A DNA stretch of 64,000 nucleotides, taken from Streptomyces sp. NBC_00659 (GTDB lineage Bacteria; Actinomycetota; Actinomycetes; Streptomycetales; Streptomycetaceae). Below the pieces are notes generated by a model. It saw only the letters and a list, made by a program, of their open reading frames with translations, did not search any database and was not told the DNA's origin. The stretch spans positions 8,866,001-8,930,000 of the forward strand of contig NZ_CP109031.1 of NCBI RefSeq assembly GCF_036226925.1. The letters run 5' to 3'. The position numbers were made by a program, and so were the translations under genes. Below are positions 49,727 to 60,258 of the stretch, one piece after another. The number at the start of each line of letters is the position of its first letter. The stretch's first letter is position 1.

Positions 49727-52027
49727 TCACGGTGTCCGTACCTCCAGTTCACGCAGTTCGGCCGTGGCCTCCGCCTGCCGGGGGCTGTTGAGCCGGCGAA
49801 GTCCCTCGTGGGCGGCGAGCAGGGTTCGGCGAGCCTCGTCGTACCGGGCCAGGTGGCGCAGCACGATGCCGAGGTCGAGGCGGGTGGGTTCGGCCCAGCC
49901 GGCCATGCTCGTGGTCTCGAAGACGTCCAGCGCCTGCTGGAGCGGTCGTTCGGCCTCCGGCCAGCGTCCCAGCGCCGCGAGGTCGTTGCCGATCTGCTGC
50001 CGGATCGCAGCCAGGTACACGGTGATCAGCTCGGTCGGCCGTCCGGGCACCTCCGTCAGGCAGATCGCCTCGCTGCGCAGGTGGATGGCCAGAGCCTCCT
50101 CGACGCTGCCCGACTGACGTAGATAGCTTCCCAGCGTGTTCAGGACGGTGAGTTCGGCGAGGCGGCCCTGCACGGAGGTCTGGTCGGCAAGGCAGACGGC
50201 GGCGTCGCGCAGCCGGGCTATGGATTCCCCGGTCCGGCCGGTGCGCTGCAGCGCCGATGCCCCGTAGCCCAGCGCCCAGCCCATCTGGAGCCGGTCCCCG
50301 ATCTCACGGGCCACCTCCAGGGCGGCGTCCGCGGTGACGAGGGCGGCGGCGGGTTCGTGGACGCAGACGTTGTACGACCAGGCCAGGAAGTTCAGCTGGA
50401 CGGCCTCCTCCTGCCTGCTGCCCAGCGCGCGGGCCGCCTCGACCCCGTGCTGGAACAGCTCCACCCACAGCTCCCAGTGCTGGTTGAACTCGGAGAACCA
50501 GTGCATGGCCCGGGCCGTGTCGATCACTTGCCGGTGGTGTCCCCTGGCCTGCGCGTGCCGCACGGCCGCGAGCCATTGGGCCCGCTCGGCCTCCAGCCAG
50601 ACGCGGGCCTGGTCACGGTCGGCGGGTGCGCCGACGGGGTCGGGATCGCCGTGAGGTGAGTCTTCGTGGGGTTCGGCGTCGAAGCGCAGCGCGGCTGCCG
50701 TGGCCCGGCGCAGCATCCACTGTGCCGTCCGGTCCAGCGAGGCTCGGGACACCTCGGTGCCGTCCTCGGTGGTCAGTTGTTCGGTGGCGAAGATCTTCAG
50801 GAGGTCGTGGAAGCGGTAACGCTCTGCCGAGGCGTCGGACTGCAGCAGCCCGGCGTCCGTCAGTTCCTCGGCGCACCGGGCCACCTCGTTGACCGGCAGG
50901 TCGGCCAGGAGAGCGGCGCTCTCCGGGCTGAAGTCGCCTCCGGCGGCCAGGGAGGCCCGCCGCAGTACGGTTCTGGCGGACGGGGTCAACTGCCGGTAGG
51001 ACAAGGCGAAAGCGGCTCGTACCTGAAGGTCGCCGACCTGGAGTGTGTCCAGGCGACGGCCTTCCTGGGCCAGTTGGGCGGTCAGCTTGCCGATGCGCTC
51101 GTGGGGCCGGCCGGCGAGGCGTTGTCCGGCGATCCGTACGGCCAGGGGCAGGAGTCCGCACAGGTCCGCGAGGTCGCGGGCGGCCTGGGCCTCCTGCCGT
51201 ATCCGCTCGGGGCCGATGATACGGCTCAGCAGTTCGACCGCCTCCTCCCGGCGAAACAGCGCGAGGTCGCTGCGGTGGGCCGATTCGAGACCGGCCAGGG
51301 CGTGCCGGCTGGTGATGATCGTCAGGCAGCGCCCGGCACCGGGGAGCAAGGGACGGACCTGGTCCTCGCCCGCCGCGTTGTCCAGTACCAGCAGCAGTCG
51401 CCGGTCGCGGAGCACGGACCGCAGGAGCCCTGACCGGTCGTCGGTCGCGGCCGGGATCGCGTGCTCGGCCACGCCTACGGCCCGGAGCAGGGACGCGAGA
51501 GCGTCGCGCGCGGAGGTGGGCTCCGGGTCCATGCCGTGCAGGTCGAGGACCACCTGTCCGTCCGGGAAGTGCGGCGCGAGAGCGTATGCGGCGTGTACCG
51601 CGAAAGCGGTCTTGCCGAGGCCGGGCTGTCCCGACACCACGCTGACCGCGGAACGGCCGGCGCCGGTGCGCTCGGCCAGGGCGAGCAACCGGGCCAGGGC
51701 CGGACCACGCGAGACGAAGTCGCCGACGTCACGCGGCAGGGCCAGCGGGCCGTGGGCGCGCGGTCCGGCGGCCGGTCGCGGGCGCGTCCGTCCTCGGCCG
51801 GCGGCCCGCTCCAGCTCCGCGGCGGTGTCGTCGTCCAGGCCCAGCCCGGCGGCCAGGGCTTGAACGGTGCGCCGCTGCGGTCCTCGGGAGCGACCGCGTT
51901 CCAGATCCGCCAGCGCGCGGACGCTCACCCCGGCGGCGTGGGACAGCCGCTCCTGGCTGAGCCCGGCGCGTGTGCGCAGGGTCAGCAGCAGCCGCCCGAA
52001 CTCCGTGACCGGTACGGCAGTGCCCAT
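49727..52027 (-). CDS. HTH/NB-ARC/TPR (STAND) transcriptional regulator
   Basis: A 766-residue protein. Residues about 8-65 form an XRE-type HTH (LLLTLRTRAGLSQERLSHAA, GVSVRALADLERGRSRGPQ). A STAND ATPase follows: the P-loop VVSGQPGLGKTAFAVHAAYA, the Walker-B-like LLLVLDNAAGEDQV and GLLPLAVRIAGQRLAGR. The C-terminal 300 residues are TPR-type helices. It is an AfsR/SARP-like signal-responsive regulator without the BTAD domain. It is divergent from the secreted subtilisin-like protease gene, which is the obvious candidate target, by analogy with similar regulator-target pairs. Confidence 0.9.
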   Translation of the reverse strand: MGTAVPVTEFGRLLLTLRTRAGLSQERLSHAAGVSVRALADLERGRSRGPQRRTVQALAAGLGLDDDTAAELERAAGRGRTRPRPAAGPRAHGPLALPRDVGDFVSRGPALARLLALAERTGAGRSAVSVVSGQPGLGKTAFAVHAAYALAPHFPDGQVVLDLHGMDPEPTSARDALASLLRAVGVAEHAIPAATDDRSGLLRSVLRDRRLLLVLDNAAGEDQVRPLLPGAGRCLTIITSRHALAGLESAHRSDLALFRREEAVELLSRIIGPERIRQEAQAARDLADLCGLLPLAVRIAGQRLAGRPHERIGKLTAQLAQEGRRLDTLQVGDLQVRAAFALSYRQLTPSARTVLRRASLAAGGDFSPESAALLADLPVNEVARCAEELTDAGLLQSDASAERYRFHDLLKIFATEQLTTEDGTEVSRASLDRTAQWMLRRATAAALRFDAEPHEDSPHGDPDPVGAPADRDQARVWLEAERAQWLAAVRHAQARGHHRQVIDTARAMHWFSEFNQHWELWVELFQHGVEAARALGSRQEEAVQLNFLAWSYNVCVHEPAAALVTADAALEVAREIGDRLQMGWALGYGASALQRTGRTGESIARLRDAAVCLADQTSVQGRLAELTVLNTLGSYLRQSGSVEEALAIHLRSEAICLTEVPGRPTELITVYLAAIRQQIGNDLAALGRWPEAERPLQQALDVFETTSMAGWAEPTRLDLGIVLRHLARYDEARRTLLAAHEGLRRLNSPRQAEATAELRELEVRTP

Positions 52028-52448
52028 GTCGAGTCTCCCTGTTCAGCGCTGTCCGGCCACGAACTCCCCTTCCCGGCAGAAGTATGACGGGTCGTAATCC
52101 CGCCGGAGGAAGTGCCTGGTGCCTCTCGGAGTCCGACTGATCAACTTGACCCGTTCGCACGAGAGGGCCGGACCTTCGGATTCCCGGCACGGTCCGGGCG
52201 CGGAGTCTGCGGCAGCGCCGAGCCCGGCGGGTCGAGCACCGAAACGATGTGATGCGGATCATGCCGTCGGTGCCCTCTTCAGGGAGTGGAATTCGTGGAG
52301 CGACCCAGCCCCCTCGCCTGCTGCCGGGAGGGCGTGCCGCTCTGCGACCGCCCCGCCGGTTCTCGGCCGCCACGTCGTTCCCGCGACCGGGCGCCCGCCA
52401 CCCACGTGCAACGACCACTCGCCTTCAACCCGAACTTCTGGGGGAGAC
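52028..52448. other. Divergent promoter region of the STAND regulator and protease
   Basis: No gene is supported in the 421 bases. It must carry both promoters. The plus-strand frame through here is open by GC bias only. Confidence 0.4.
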
Positions 52449-55400
52449 TTGCGCTTATCCGTGAAGAGAACACGCGCCTTCACCGTCACACTGGCCACGT
52501 CGGTGGCCCTCGTGGCAGGTATGACCGGCCCCACGACAGCGATCGCCGCGCACACGACGACCACACCGCACCCCACACGCTCCGACGGCGACCAGCGGAT
52601 CCGGCTCATCACGGGCGACCGTGTGGTGGTCGGCGCCAAGGGCCATGTGGTGGGCTTCGAGGCAGCCAAGGGCCGTGAGCGCATACCCGTGCAGGTGCAG
52701 CGCATCAACGATCACACGCTGGTGGTGCCCAGCGACGCGCAGCGCCTGATCGCCACGGGGAAGCTGGACCAGCGGCTCTTCGATGTCGCCGAACTCACCG
52801 ACCCGCGGCTGCGCAAGAGCCAGGGCGACGGGCTCAAGCTGATCGTGCAGTACGACGGGGGCTCCGGTGCCGCACGTGCCGAAGTGCGTTCGGCCGGTGA
52901 CACCCGACTGCGGCGCACGTTCCCCACCCTCGACGCCGACGCCATCCGTACGCCGCAGGACGACGTGGCCGAGGTGTGGGAGGCACTGACCGACCAGCGG
53001 AAGGGCGGCCTGCGCGCCACCGCCTCCGGCATCGGCAAGGTCTGGCTGGACGGTGTGCGCAAGGCAAGCCTGGACCGCAGTGTCAAGCAGATCGGTGCCG
53101 ACAAGGCGTGGGAGGCCGGGTACGACGGCACCGGCGTCAGGATCGCCGTCCTCGACACCGGCGTCGACAAGACCCACGACGACCTGAAGACCCAGGTCGT
53201 CGAGGAGAAGAACTTCTCCGGCTCGCCCGACACCGTGGACCACGTCGGGCACGGCACGCACGTCGCCTCGATCGCCGCCGGAACCGGTGCCAGGTCGGGC
53301 GGCAAGTACAAGGGTGTCGCACCGGGTGCCGAGGTGATCAGCGGCAAGGTGCTCAACGACGAGGGATACGGGGACGACTCCGCCATCATCGCGGGCATGG
53401 AGTGGGCCGCCGACGAGGGCGCGGACGTCGTCAACCTCAGCCTGGGCGGCCCGGACTCCCCGGGCGTCGACCCGCTGGAGGAGGCGGTCGGCAGGCTGTC
53501 CGCCGAGAAGGGGATCCTGTTCGCCATTGCGGCGGGCAACGAAGGCGAGTACGGCGAGTCGACGGTGGGCTCGCCGGGCAGCGCGGACGCCGCGCTGACC
53601 GTCGGCGCCGTCGACAAGGACGACAAGTTGGCGTCCTTCTCCAGCACCGGGCCGCGCGTCGGTGACGGCGCCGTGAAGCCGGACGTGACCGCCCCCGGCG
53701 TGGCCATCACCGCGGCCGCCGCCTCCGGCAGCGTGTTCGACACCGACCCCGGTATCCCGCACCCTGCCCCCGGCTACCTACAACTCGACGGCACCTCCAT
53801 GGCCACCCCGCACGTCGCGGGCGCGGCCGCGATCCTCAAGCAGCAGCACCCGACCTGGAAGGCGACCGAGCTCAAGAGCGCGCTGATCGCATCCGCCGAG
53901 GGTGGCGACTACACCGTCTTCCAGCAGGGCTCGGGCCGCATCCAGGTCGACAAGGCGCTGGCCCAGAGCGTGATCGCCGATCCGGTCTCGCTGAACTTCG
54001 GCGTCGCGCAGTGGCCGCACACCGACGACCGGCCCCTCACCCGGAAGATCGGCTACCGCAACCTCGGGACCAGCGACGTCACCCTCGACCTGTCGGTGTC
54101 CGGGCTGGACCAGGCGGGTTCACCGGCCCCGGCCGGGTTCTTCGCGCTCGGTGCCACCAAGGTGACCGTGCCCGCCGGAGGCAGGACCGAGGTCGACCTG
54201 ACCGCCGACACCAGGATCGGTGACGTCGACGGCACCTACTCGGGCTACGTCACCGCCACCGCCACCGCCACCGGCGCGGGCCAGTCCGTCCGCACGGCCG
54301 TGGCGGCCGTCCGCGAGGCGGAGTCCTACGACGTCACGCTCAGGACCATCGACCGCGACGGCACCGACGCGCGGAACTTCGTCAACAGCCTGGTCGGCGT
54401 CGCCGGCCCCGCCAAGGGCTTCCGGGCCCGTATCGGCGACGAGCCGGGCACGCACACGATCCGCGTGCCCAAGGGCTCGTACACGTTCGACACGGCCGTC
54501 TACCAGGACCCGTCGGACTTCACCAAGGGCACCGACTGGATCTCCCAGCCGAAGCTGGACGTCTCCGGCGACACCACGGTCACCGCCGACGCGCGTACCA
54601 CCGAGCCGGTGGACATCACCGTGCCCGGCCTCGACACGGCGGACTTCGGGGGGACCTACTACGAACGCGCGACCGAGATCGGCTCCGTCGGCAACGGCTG
54701 GGTCCTCAGGGGTTTCACCGGCTTCCGCACCGCGCACATGGGTCCGGCCGTCACGGACGGCTCGCTCCTGCAGACCTGGGACGCGCACTTCATCAAGGAC
54801 GCCACCTCTCAGTACTCGGTGGCCTACGGCGGCGGGACACAGAAGGTCGCGACCGGCTACACCAAGCACGTGAAGGCGGACGAGCTGGCGACGCTCAAGG
54901 TCGGCGTCGGTGCCTCCGCCGCCGGGAAGACCGCTCTCGCCTTCCCGTACCCCCGTCTGCCGGGTGCGCCGGAGGGCAACGCGTTCTCGGCGGCGCAGGC
55001 GGCGCCGAGCACGCGCACCTTCTACGTCTCCACTGCCGACGGCGTCGAGTGGCTGACCAGAGTCAGTCAGCTGGGCGAGCCGGACGAGTGGGGCTACCCG
55101 GCCTTCGACGGGGACTACGCGATGTCCGAGCCGAAGCGCTACGAGGCCGGCAGGACGTACCGCGAGAAGTTCAACACCGGCGTGTTCGGCCCGCTTCTGG
55201 GCGAGAACATGGGTGTCTTCCGCACCGCACCCGACCCGGCCACGGGCAAGCAGCAGCTCGTCGGCTCCCTGCCGCTGTTCGCCGACGGCAAGGGCCACGT
55301 GGGAGGCTCGACGTACACCTCGGCCACGTCGGTGCTGTACCGCGACGGCGTCAAGGTCGGCGAGAACGACGACCCGCTGAGCGGCGCGAAGCCCTTCACC

Positions 55401-55832
55401 GTCGACTCCACCGACGCCGAATACCGGCTGACGACCTCCGTCGAGCGCTCGGCGAAGGTCGCCGCGGCCTCCACCCGCATCGACGTCGGCTTCACGTTCC
55501 GCTCCAAGGAGGTCTCGGCCACCACGGCGCTGCCGGTGTCCACGGTCCGCTTCGCGGCCCCCGTCGACCTCGCCTCGCGCGCCCCGGCGGACGCGTCGGT
55601 CCGGATCCCGGTGACCGTGCAGGGCTCGGCGGCCGGAAGGAACCTCGGGTCGCTCACCGTGTCCGTGAGTTACGACGACGGGACGACCTGGCAGCTCGTG
55701 AAGGTCGAGAACGGCAGGATCTCCGTGAAGAACCCGGCCAAGGACAAGGGCATCTCGTTCCTCGCCGAAGTCACGGACAAACAGGGCAACAAGTCGACAC
55801 TGGCGATCCACAACGCGTACTACGGCAAGTGA
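52449..55832 (+). CDS. Secreted S8 family (subtilisin-like) serine protease
   Basis: A protein of 1127 residues (TTG start at 52449; a GTG at 52461 is also possible). The signal peptide has the basic KRTRAFTVTL region and a hydrophobic core ending near AIAA (residues 5-34). A propeptide of about 180 residues follows. The catalytic triad is Asp236 in AVLDTGVD, His268 in VGHGTHVAS and Ser450 in LDGTSMATPHVAG. The rest (about 600 residues) is beta-rich and may form extracellular accessory domains. It is about two to three times the length of simple subtilisins. It degrades extracellular protein; the divergent STAND gene likely controls it. A hairpin terminator follows. Confidence 0.93.
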   Translation: MRLSVKRTRAFTVTLATSVALVAGMTGPTTAIAAHTTTTPHPTRSDGDQRIRLITGDRVVVGAKGHVVGFEAAKGRERIPVQVQRINDHTLVVPSDAQRLIATGKLDQRLFDVAELTDPRLRKSQGDGLKLIVQYDGGSGAARAEVRSAGDTRLRRTFPTLDADAIRTPQDDVAEVWEALTDQRKGGLRATASGIGKVWLDGVRKASLDRSVKQIGADKAWEAGYDGTGVRIAVLDTGVDKTHDDLKTQVVEEKNFSGSPDTVDHVGHGTHVASIAAGTGARSGGKYKGVAPGAEVISGKVLNDEGYGDDSAIIAGMEWAADEGADVVNLSLGGPDSPGVDPLEEAVGRLSAEKGILFAIAAGNEGEYGESTVGSPGSADAALTVGAVDKDDKLASFSSTGPRVGDGAVKPDVTAPGVAITAAAASGSVFDTDPGIPHPAPGYLQLDGTSMATPHVAGAAAILKQQHPTWKATELKSALIASAEGGDYTVFQQGSGRIQVDKALAQSVIADPVSLNFGVAQWPHTDDRPLTRKIGYRNLGTSDVTLDLSVSGLDQAGSPAPAGFFALGATKVTVPAGGRTEVDLTADTRIGDVDGTYSGYVTATATATGAGQSVRTAVAAVREAESYDVTLRTIDRDGTDARNFVNSLVGVAGPAKGFRARIGDEPGTHTIRVPKGSYTFDTAVYQDPSDFTKGTDWISQPKLDVSGDTTVTADARTTEPVDITVPGLDTADFGGTYYERATEIGSVGNGWVLRGFTGFRTAHMGPAVTDGSLLQTWDAHFIKDATSQYSVAYGGGTQKVATGYTKHVKADELATLKVGVGASAAGKTALAFPYPRLPGAPEGNAFSAAQAAPSTRTFYVSTADGVEWLTRVSQLGEPDEWGYPAFDGDYAMSEPKRYEAGRTYREKFNTGVFGPLLGENMGVFRTAPDPATGKQQLVGSLPLFADGKGHVGGSTYTSATSVLYRDGVKVGENDDPLSGAKPFTVDSTDAEYRLTTSVERSAKVAAASTRIDVGFTFRSKEVSATTALPVSTVRFAAPVDLASRAPADASVRIPVTVQGSAAGRNLGSLTVSVSYDDGTTWQLVKVENGRISVKNPAKDKGISFLAEVTDKQGNKSTLAIHNAYYGK

Positions 55833-55865
55833 TGTCGCCCCGGTGACGAAGTTCGCGTGACGACG

Positions 55866-55903
55866 ACGTGCTGGAAAACGTTCAAGGACGGTTTCCAGCA
55901 CGT
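55866..55903. terminator. Hairpin terminator after the protease gene
   Basis: Stem of 12 base pairs (CGTGCTGGAAA core and its complement at 55867-55877 and 55892-55902, plus a flanking A-T), then one mismatch and three more pairs, loop TCAAGG. It lies 33 bases after the stop. Confidence 0.75.
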
Positions 55904-56035
55904 TCGTTCACCGCCCCGGATCCACCGGTCGCCGGCCGGTCCCGGGCCGGGAGAGCCGGCCGCACGGGGAAGCGGGTCGGCGAGTCGGCACGAACAGGCC
56001 GCACCCCGGCGTCCGGCGGCTTCGTTCACGCGCCA

Positions 56036-57025
<990 letters not shown>

Positions 57026-57164
57026 GTCGTGTCCCAGCCTTTCCTGCGCGCTCGTCGGTCGTTCGAGCGCACGAAGCCGCTCGTCGACCCAGCGGCGGAT
57101 TCCCACGCCGGCATCTCGCGAGAGGCGGCCGGCGACACGGGCTGTGCGCGCCGTGATGTCTGCA

Positions 57165-57195
57165 ACGCTACGAGTTCGAGCGCACTCCAGCGCAA
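57165..57195 (-). promoter_or_regulatory. MerR-type promoter with 19-bp spacer before the aldo/keto reductase
   Basis: On the minus strand, TTGCGC (57190-57195) and TAGCGT (57165-57170) are separated by 19 bases that contain the dyad GAGTGCGCTC. The first 21 bases, TTGCGCTGGAG-n-GC-n-CTCGAA, differ at only two positions from the element at 35504. The 19-base spacing and central dyad are the known hallmarks of MerR-activated promoters. Confidence 0.72.
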
Positions 57196-57304
57196 GTCGA
57201 TCGCACCGCGCTGCCTGCCGGGCCGCGCCCGGCTCATGAGGTGCCGCAAACGAATCCGGCCCCTTGGGGCGGCATCACGCCGCCCCAAGGGGCCAGGATC
57301 TTCG

Positions 57305-57378
57305 TAGCGGGGACAGGATTTGAACCTGCGACCTCTGGGTTATGAGCCCAGCGAGCTACCGAGCTGCTCCACCCCGCG
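57305..57378 (-). tRNA. Initiator tRNA-Met (CAU)
   Basis: On the minus strand the 74 bases fold as a tRNA with anticodon CAT in GCTCATAACC. The anticodon stem has three G-C pairs (GGG with CCC), and position 1 (C) does not pair with the opposite base (T), both initiator features. The T-arm GGTTCAAATCC is standard. CCA is not encoded; ACG follows the acceptor. Confidence 0.95.
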
Positions 57379-57717
57379 TCGACACGCTCATCCTATGGCA
57401 CCGGCGGGGGCCGGAATTACCACCCCGCTTCGGAGTGACAGCGGGGGCGACTCGGGACCCGGTCGGCCGGGGGTGTCCGATGGTGCGCGGTCCGGCGGTG
57501 AGGACGGCGTCGCTCCGGAGAATGAGATCCGCGTGCAAGAAATCGACTATGGCTTGCAGGATATGTACTGAAGGATGGAAAGACGTGTCCGACGTCTTGT
57601 CCGGGTGTCCCGTCGCGCCCTAATGTCCCGGTACGCAGCGGCACGGCCCGTTCCCTCCGTGCCGCCGCGCACCGAGCGGTCCTCGGTGTCCTCCGCTCCG
57701 AGAGAAACGAGAATCCG
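57379..57717. other. Intergenic region upstream of the beta-helix gene
   Basis: 339 bases between the tRNA and the secreted-protein gene. No gene is supported. It has a moderately AT-rich patch at 57530-57580 (GCAAGAAATCGACTATGGC), which could be the promoter of the downstream gene. Confidence 0.35.
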
Positions 57718-59787
57718 ATGGCGCGGTACACCACCCACACGGCTGCGGAGCGGGTCGGCAGCCGCGCGCGAAGACCGGTCCGTACGGTCGCGGCGGTGAC
57801 CGCCGCGGCTGCCGGACTCGTGCTCGTGCTCGGTGCCCCGGCCCCGGCGGCCTCCGGGCGCGGAGGCGGCGGCGCCCCGGCGGTGACCCGGGCCGCCCTC
57901 GATCCCGCCCTCGTCGCGGGGCGTGGCGCGAGGGTGGACTTCGCCGAACAGGAGGCGGAGAACGCGTCGACGAACGGAACCGTCATCGGCCCCGACCGCA
58001 CCGCCTACACCCTGCCCTCCGAGGCGTCCGGCCGCTCGGCGGTGCGCCTGAAGCCGGGCCAGTACGTCGAGTTCACACTGCCGCGCGCCGCCAACGCTCT
58101 CACCGTGCGCTACAGCATTCCCGACGCCCCCGAGGGCGGCGGCATCACCGCGCCCCTCGATGTCTCCGTGGACGGTGGACACCGCACCACGATGACCCTC
58201 ACCTCGCGGTACTCCTGGCTCTACAACCAGTACCCGTTCAGCAACGACCCCCAGGGCGACCTGCTGCACCCCGACTGGTGGATCACCGAGTGCGGCTGCG
58301 TCCCCGCCGCCACCACCCCGACGCCCACCATCGGCAAACCGTTCAGGCCCAGCCACTTCTACGACGAACAGCGACTCCTGCTCGGCAAGCGGTACGCGGC
58401 CGGCGACACCGTCCGCCTCACCGCGCCCGAGGGCAGCGCCGCAGCCTGGACCGTGATCGACCTGCTCGACACACAACTCGTCGCCGCGCCGCACGTCGAG
58501 GCGCACGCCGCGAACGTCCTCGCGTTCGGCGCCGACCCCACCGGCCGCCGTGACGCGGGCGACGCCCTCGACCGGGCCGTCGCCTACGCCAAGAAGCGGC
58601 ACCTCAAGGTGTACCTGCCGCCGGGCACGTACCAGGTGAACCGGCACATCGCCGTGGACGACGTGACGATCGCCGGGGCGGGAAGCTGGTACACGATCGT
58701 CAAGGGTCACCAGGTCACCCTCGGCACCCCCGCGCCCGACGGCTCGGTCCACACCGGCGTCGGCTTCTACGGCAAGGACGCGGCGGACGGCGGCAGCCAC
58801 AACGTCCACCTGTCCGGCTTCGCCGTGGAGGGCGACGTACGCGAACGCGTCGACACCGACCAGGTCAACGCCGTCGGGGGCGCGCTCAGCGACTCGACGA
58901 TCGACGGCCTCCACCTCCACCACACCAAGGTCGGCATGTGGTTCGACGGCCCGATGACGCGCCTGCGCGTCACCCGCACCGTGATCGCCGACCAGATCGC
59001 CGACGGCGTCAACTTCCACACGGGCGTCACCGATTCCAGCGTCTCGGACACGTTCGTCCGCAACACCGGCGACGACGGCCTGGCCATGTGGTCGGAGAAG
59101 AAGGGCGACGCGCGCAACGTCTTCGCCCACAACACCGTGCAGAGCCCCGTCCTCGCCAACGGCATCGCGCTGTACGGCGGCACCGACAACTCGGTCACCG
59201 GCAACCTGATCGCCGACCCCGTCAGGGAGGGCAGCGCCATCCAGATCGGCTCCCGCTTCGGTGCCGAGCCGTTCACCGGACACCTGCGGATCACGGACAA
59301 CACCACAGTCCGCTCGGGGCCGTTCGAGCTGAACTGGAAGATCGGCCTCGGCGCCATCTGGTTCTACGCGCTGGAACGGGACATCGACGCCGACATCGAG
59401 GTCACCGGCGACCACTTCCTCGGCAACACCTACAACGCGGTCATGCTCGTCTCCGACTTCCCGGTGAAGGACAAGTACGCGATCCGGGGTGTCCGCTTCA
59501 AGGACATCCGCGTGGACGGCACCGGCACCTCCGTGCTCAGCGCCCGCTCCGCCGGCTCGGCGTCCTTCGAGAACGTGGACGCCCGTGACGTCGGCGCGGT
59601 CGGCATCAACAACTGCGGAGCCTTCAACTTCCCTTCCTCCGGCTCCGAGTTCGCGGTGAGCGACCTCGGCGGCAACGACGGAGGCGGCACGACCGGCCCC
59701 TGGCTGGCGCCCTGGGAACTGCCGAACACCATCACCTGCGACGACCGGCCGCCCGTGGTCCAGCCACCGGCCCCGGCGCCCTGGTGA
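57718..59787 (+). CDS. Secreted right-handed beta-helix protein, GH87-like glucanase family
   Basis: A 689-residue protein with a signal peptide (RRPVRTVAAVTAAAAGLVLV, cleaved around APAAS). An N-terminal carbohydrate-binding-like domain follows with FAEQEAENASTNGTVIGPDR and LKPGQYVEFTLP. From about residue 260 it is a pectate-lyase-like beta-helix: FGADPTGRRDAGDALDRAVA, YLPPGTYQVNRHI and regularly spaced DGLHLHHTK/DGVNFHTGV/DDGLAMWSEK turns. It resembles proteins annotated as alpha-1,3-glucanase/mycodextranase (GH87). Exact polysaccharide substrate cannot be fixed. A terminator follows. Confidence 0.83.
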   Translation: MARYTTHTAAERVGSRARRPVRTVAAVTAAAAGLVLVLGAPAPAASGRGGGGAPAVTRAALDPALVAGRGARVDFAEQEAENASTNGTVIGPDRTAYTLPSEASGRSAVRLKPGQYVEFTLPRAANALTVRYSIPDAPEGGGITAPLDVSVDGGHRTTMTLTSRYSWLYNQYPFSNDPQGDLLHPDWWITECGCVPAATTPTPTIGKPFRPSHFYDEQRLLLGKRYAAGDTVRLTAPEGSAAAWTVIDLLDTQLVAAPHVEAHAANVLAFGADPTGRRDAGDALDRAVAYAKKRHLKVYLPPGTYQVNRHIAVDDVTIAGAGSWYTIVKGHQVTLGTPAPDGSVHTGVGFYGKDAADGGSHNVHLSGFAVEGDVRERVDTDQVNAVGGALSDSTIDGLHLHHTKVGMWFDGPMTRLRVTRTVIADQIADGVNFHTGVTDSSVSDTFVRNTGDDGLAMWSEKKGDARNVFAHNTVQSPVLANGIALYGGTDNSVTGNLIADPVREGSAIQIGSRFGAEPFTGHLRITDNTTVRSGPFELNWKIGLGAIWFYALERDIDADIEVTGDHFLGNTYNAVMLVSDFPVKDKYAIRGVRFKDIRVDGTGTSVLSARSAGSASFENVDARDVGAVGINNCGAFNFPSSGSEFAVSDLGGNDGGGTTGPWLAPWELPNTITCDDRPPVVQPPAPAPW

Positions 59788-59840
59788 GGAGCGTCCGCCC
59801 CTTCGGCGTCGCACCGCCTCGCCGGAAGCAGTGACGGACC

Positions 59841-59872
59841 GGGCGGCGGCCGATTCCCATCGGACGCCGCCC
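59841..59872. terminator. Hairpin terminator after the beta-helix gene
   Basis: A 14-base-pair stem with one mismatch (59841-59854 and 59859-59872), tetraloop TCCC, 54 bases after the stop. Confidence 0.75.
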
Positions 59873-59943
59873 GTGTACGTCGGTGCGCACCTCTCATGCG
59901 TATGACGCATCAGGGATGAGCTGAGCAGGCTAGACTCGACATC

Positions 59944-60258
59944 ATGGGTATGAGCCTCGAGGAGCGGGTGCGGGCCGCGCTGGCGGCACTCCTGCACGCG
60001 GCAGGCGAGTCGCAGACCGACCTCGCCGCCGCCCTGGGGGTGAGCCAGGCTCAGGTGAGCAGGCGTCAGTCCGGTACCGCGGCCTGGAGTCTGGCCGACT
60101 GCGAGGCGGTCGCCGCTCACTACGGGATCGACGTACTGGAACTCCTGGCGGGACCGACCAGGGCCACGGAGGCGCTGCCCGTCGGCCGCCGCCGTGTTCC
60201 CCGCCGCCGCGCCGGCGCCCCCCGTGCGGCCGTGGCGCGCGAGAGGGGAGCGCGATGA
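59944..60258 (+). CDS. XRE family helix-turn-helix protein upstream of tap
   Basis: A 104-residue protein with an XRE-type HTH: LHAAGESQTDLAAALGVSQA, QVSRRQSGTAAWSLADCEAV. The last 30 residues are Arg/Ala-rich. The stop overlaps the tap start (ATGA), so the two are translationally coupled. Its promoter has the AT-rich TATGACGCATCAGGG near 59900. It could regulate the tap-tpg operon or help Tap bind DNA. Confidence 0.82.
   Translation: MGMSLEERVRAALAALLHAAGESQTDLAAALGVSQAQVSRRQSGTAAWSLADCEAVAAHYGIDVLELLAGPTRATEALPVGRRRVPRRRAGAPRAAVARERGAR

Noticed and set aside
57305..57378. tRNA as an integration site
   Set aside because: No duplicated tRNA 3' end and no integrase seen in the window.
57547..60120. 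857-residue minus-strand frame opposite the beta-helix gene
   Set aside because: Low-complexity Val/Gly/Arg sequence without family features; the plus strand has a signal peptide and beta-helix.
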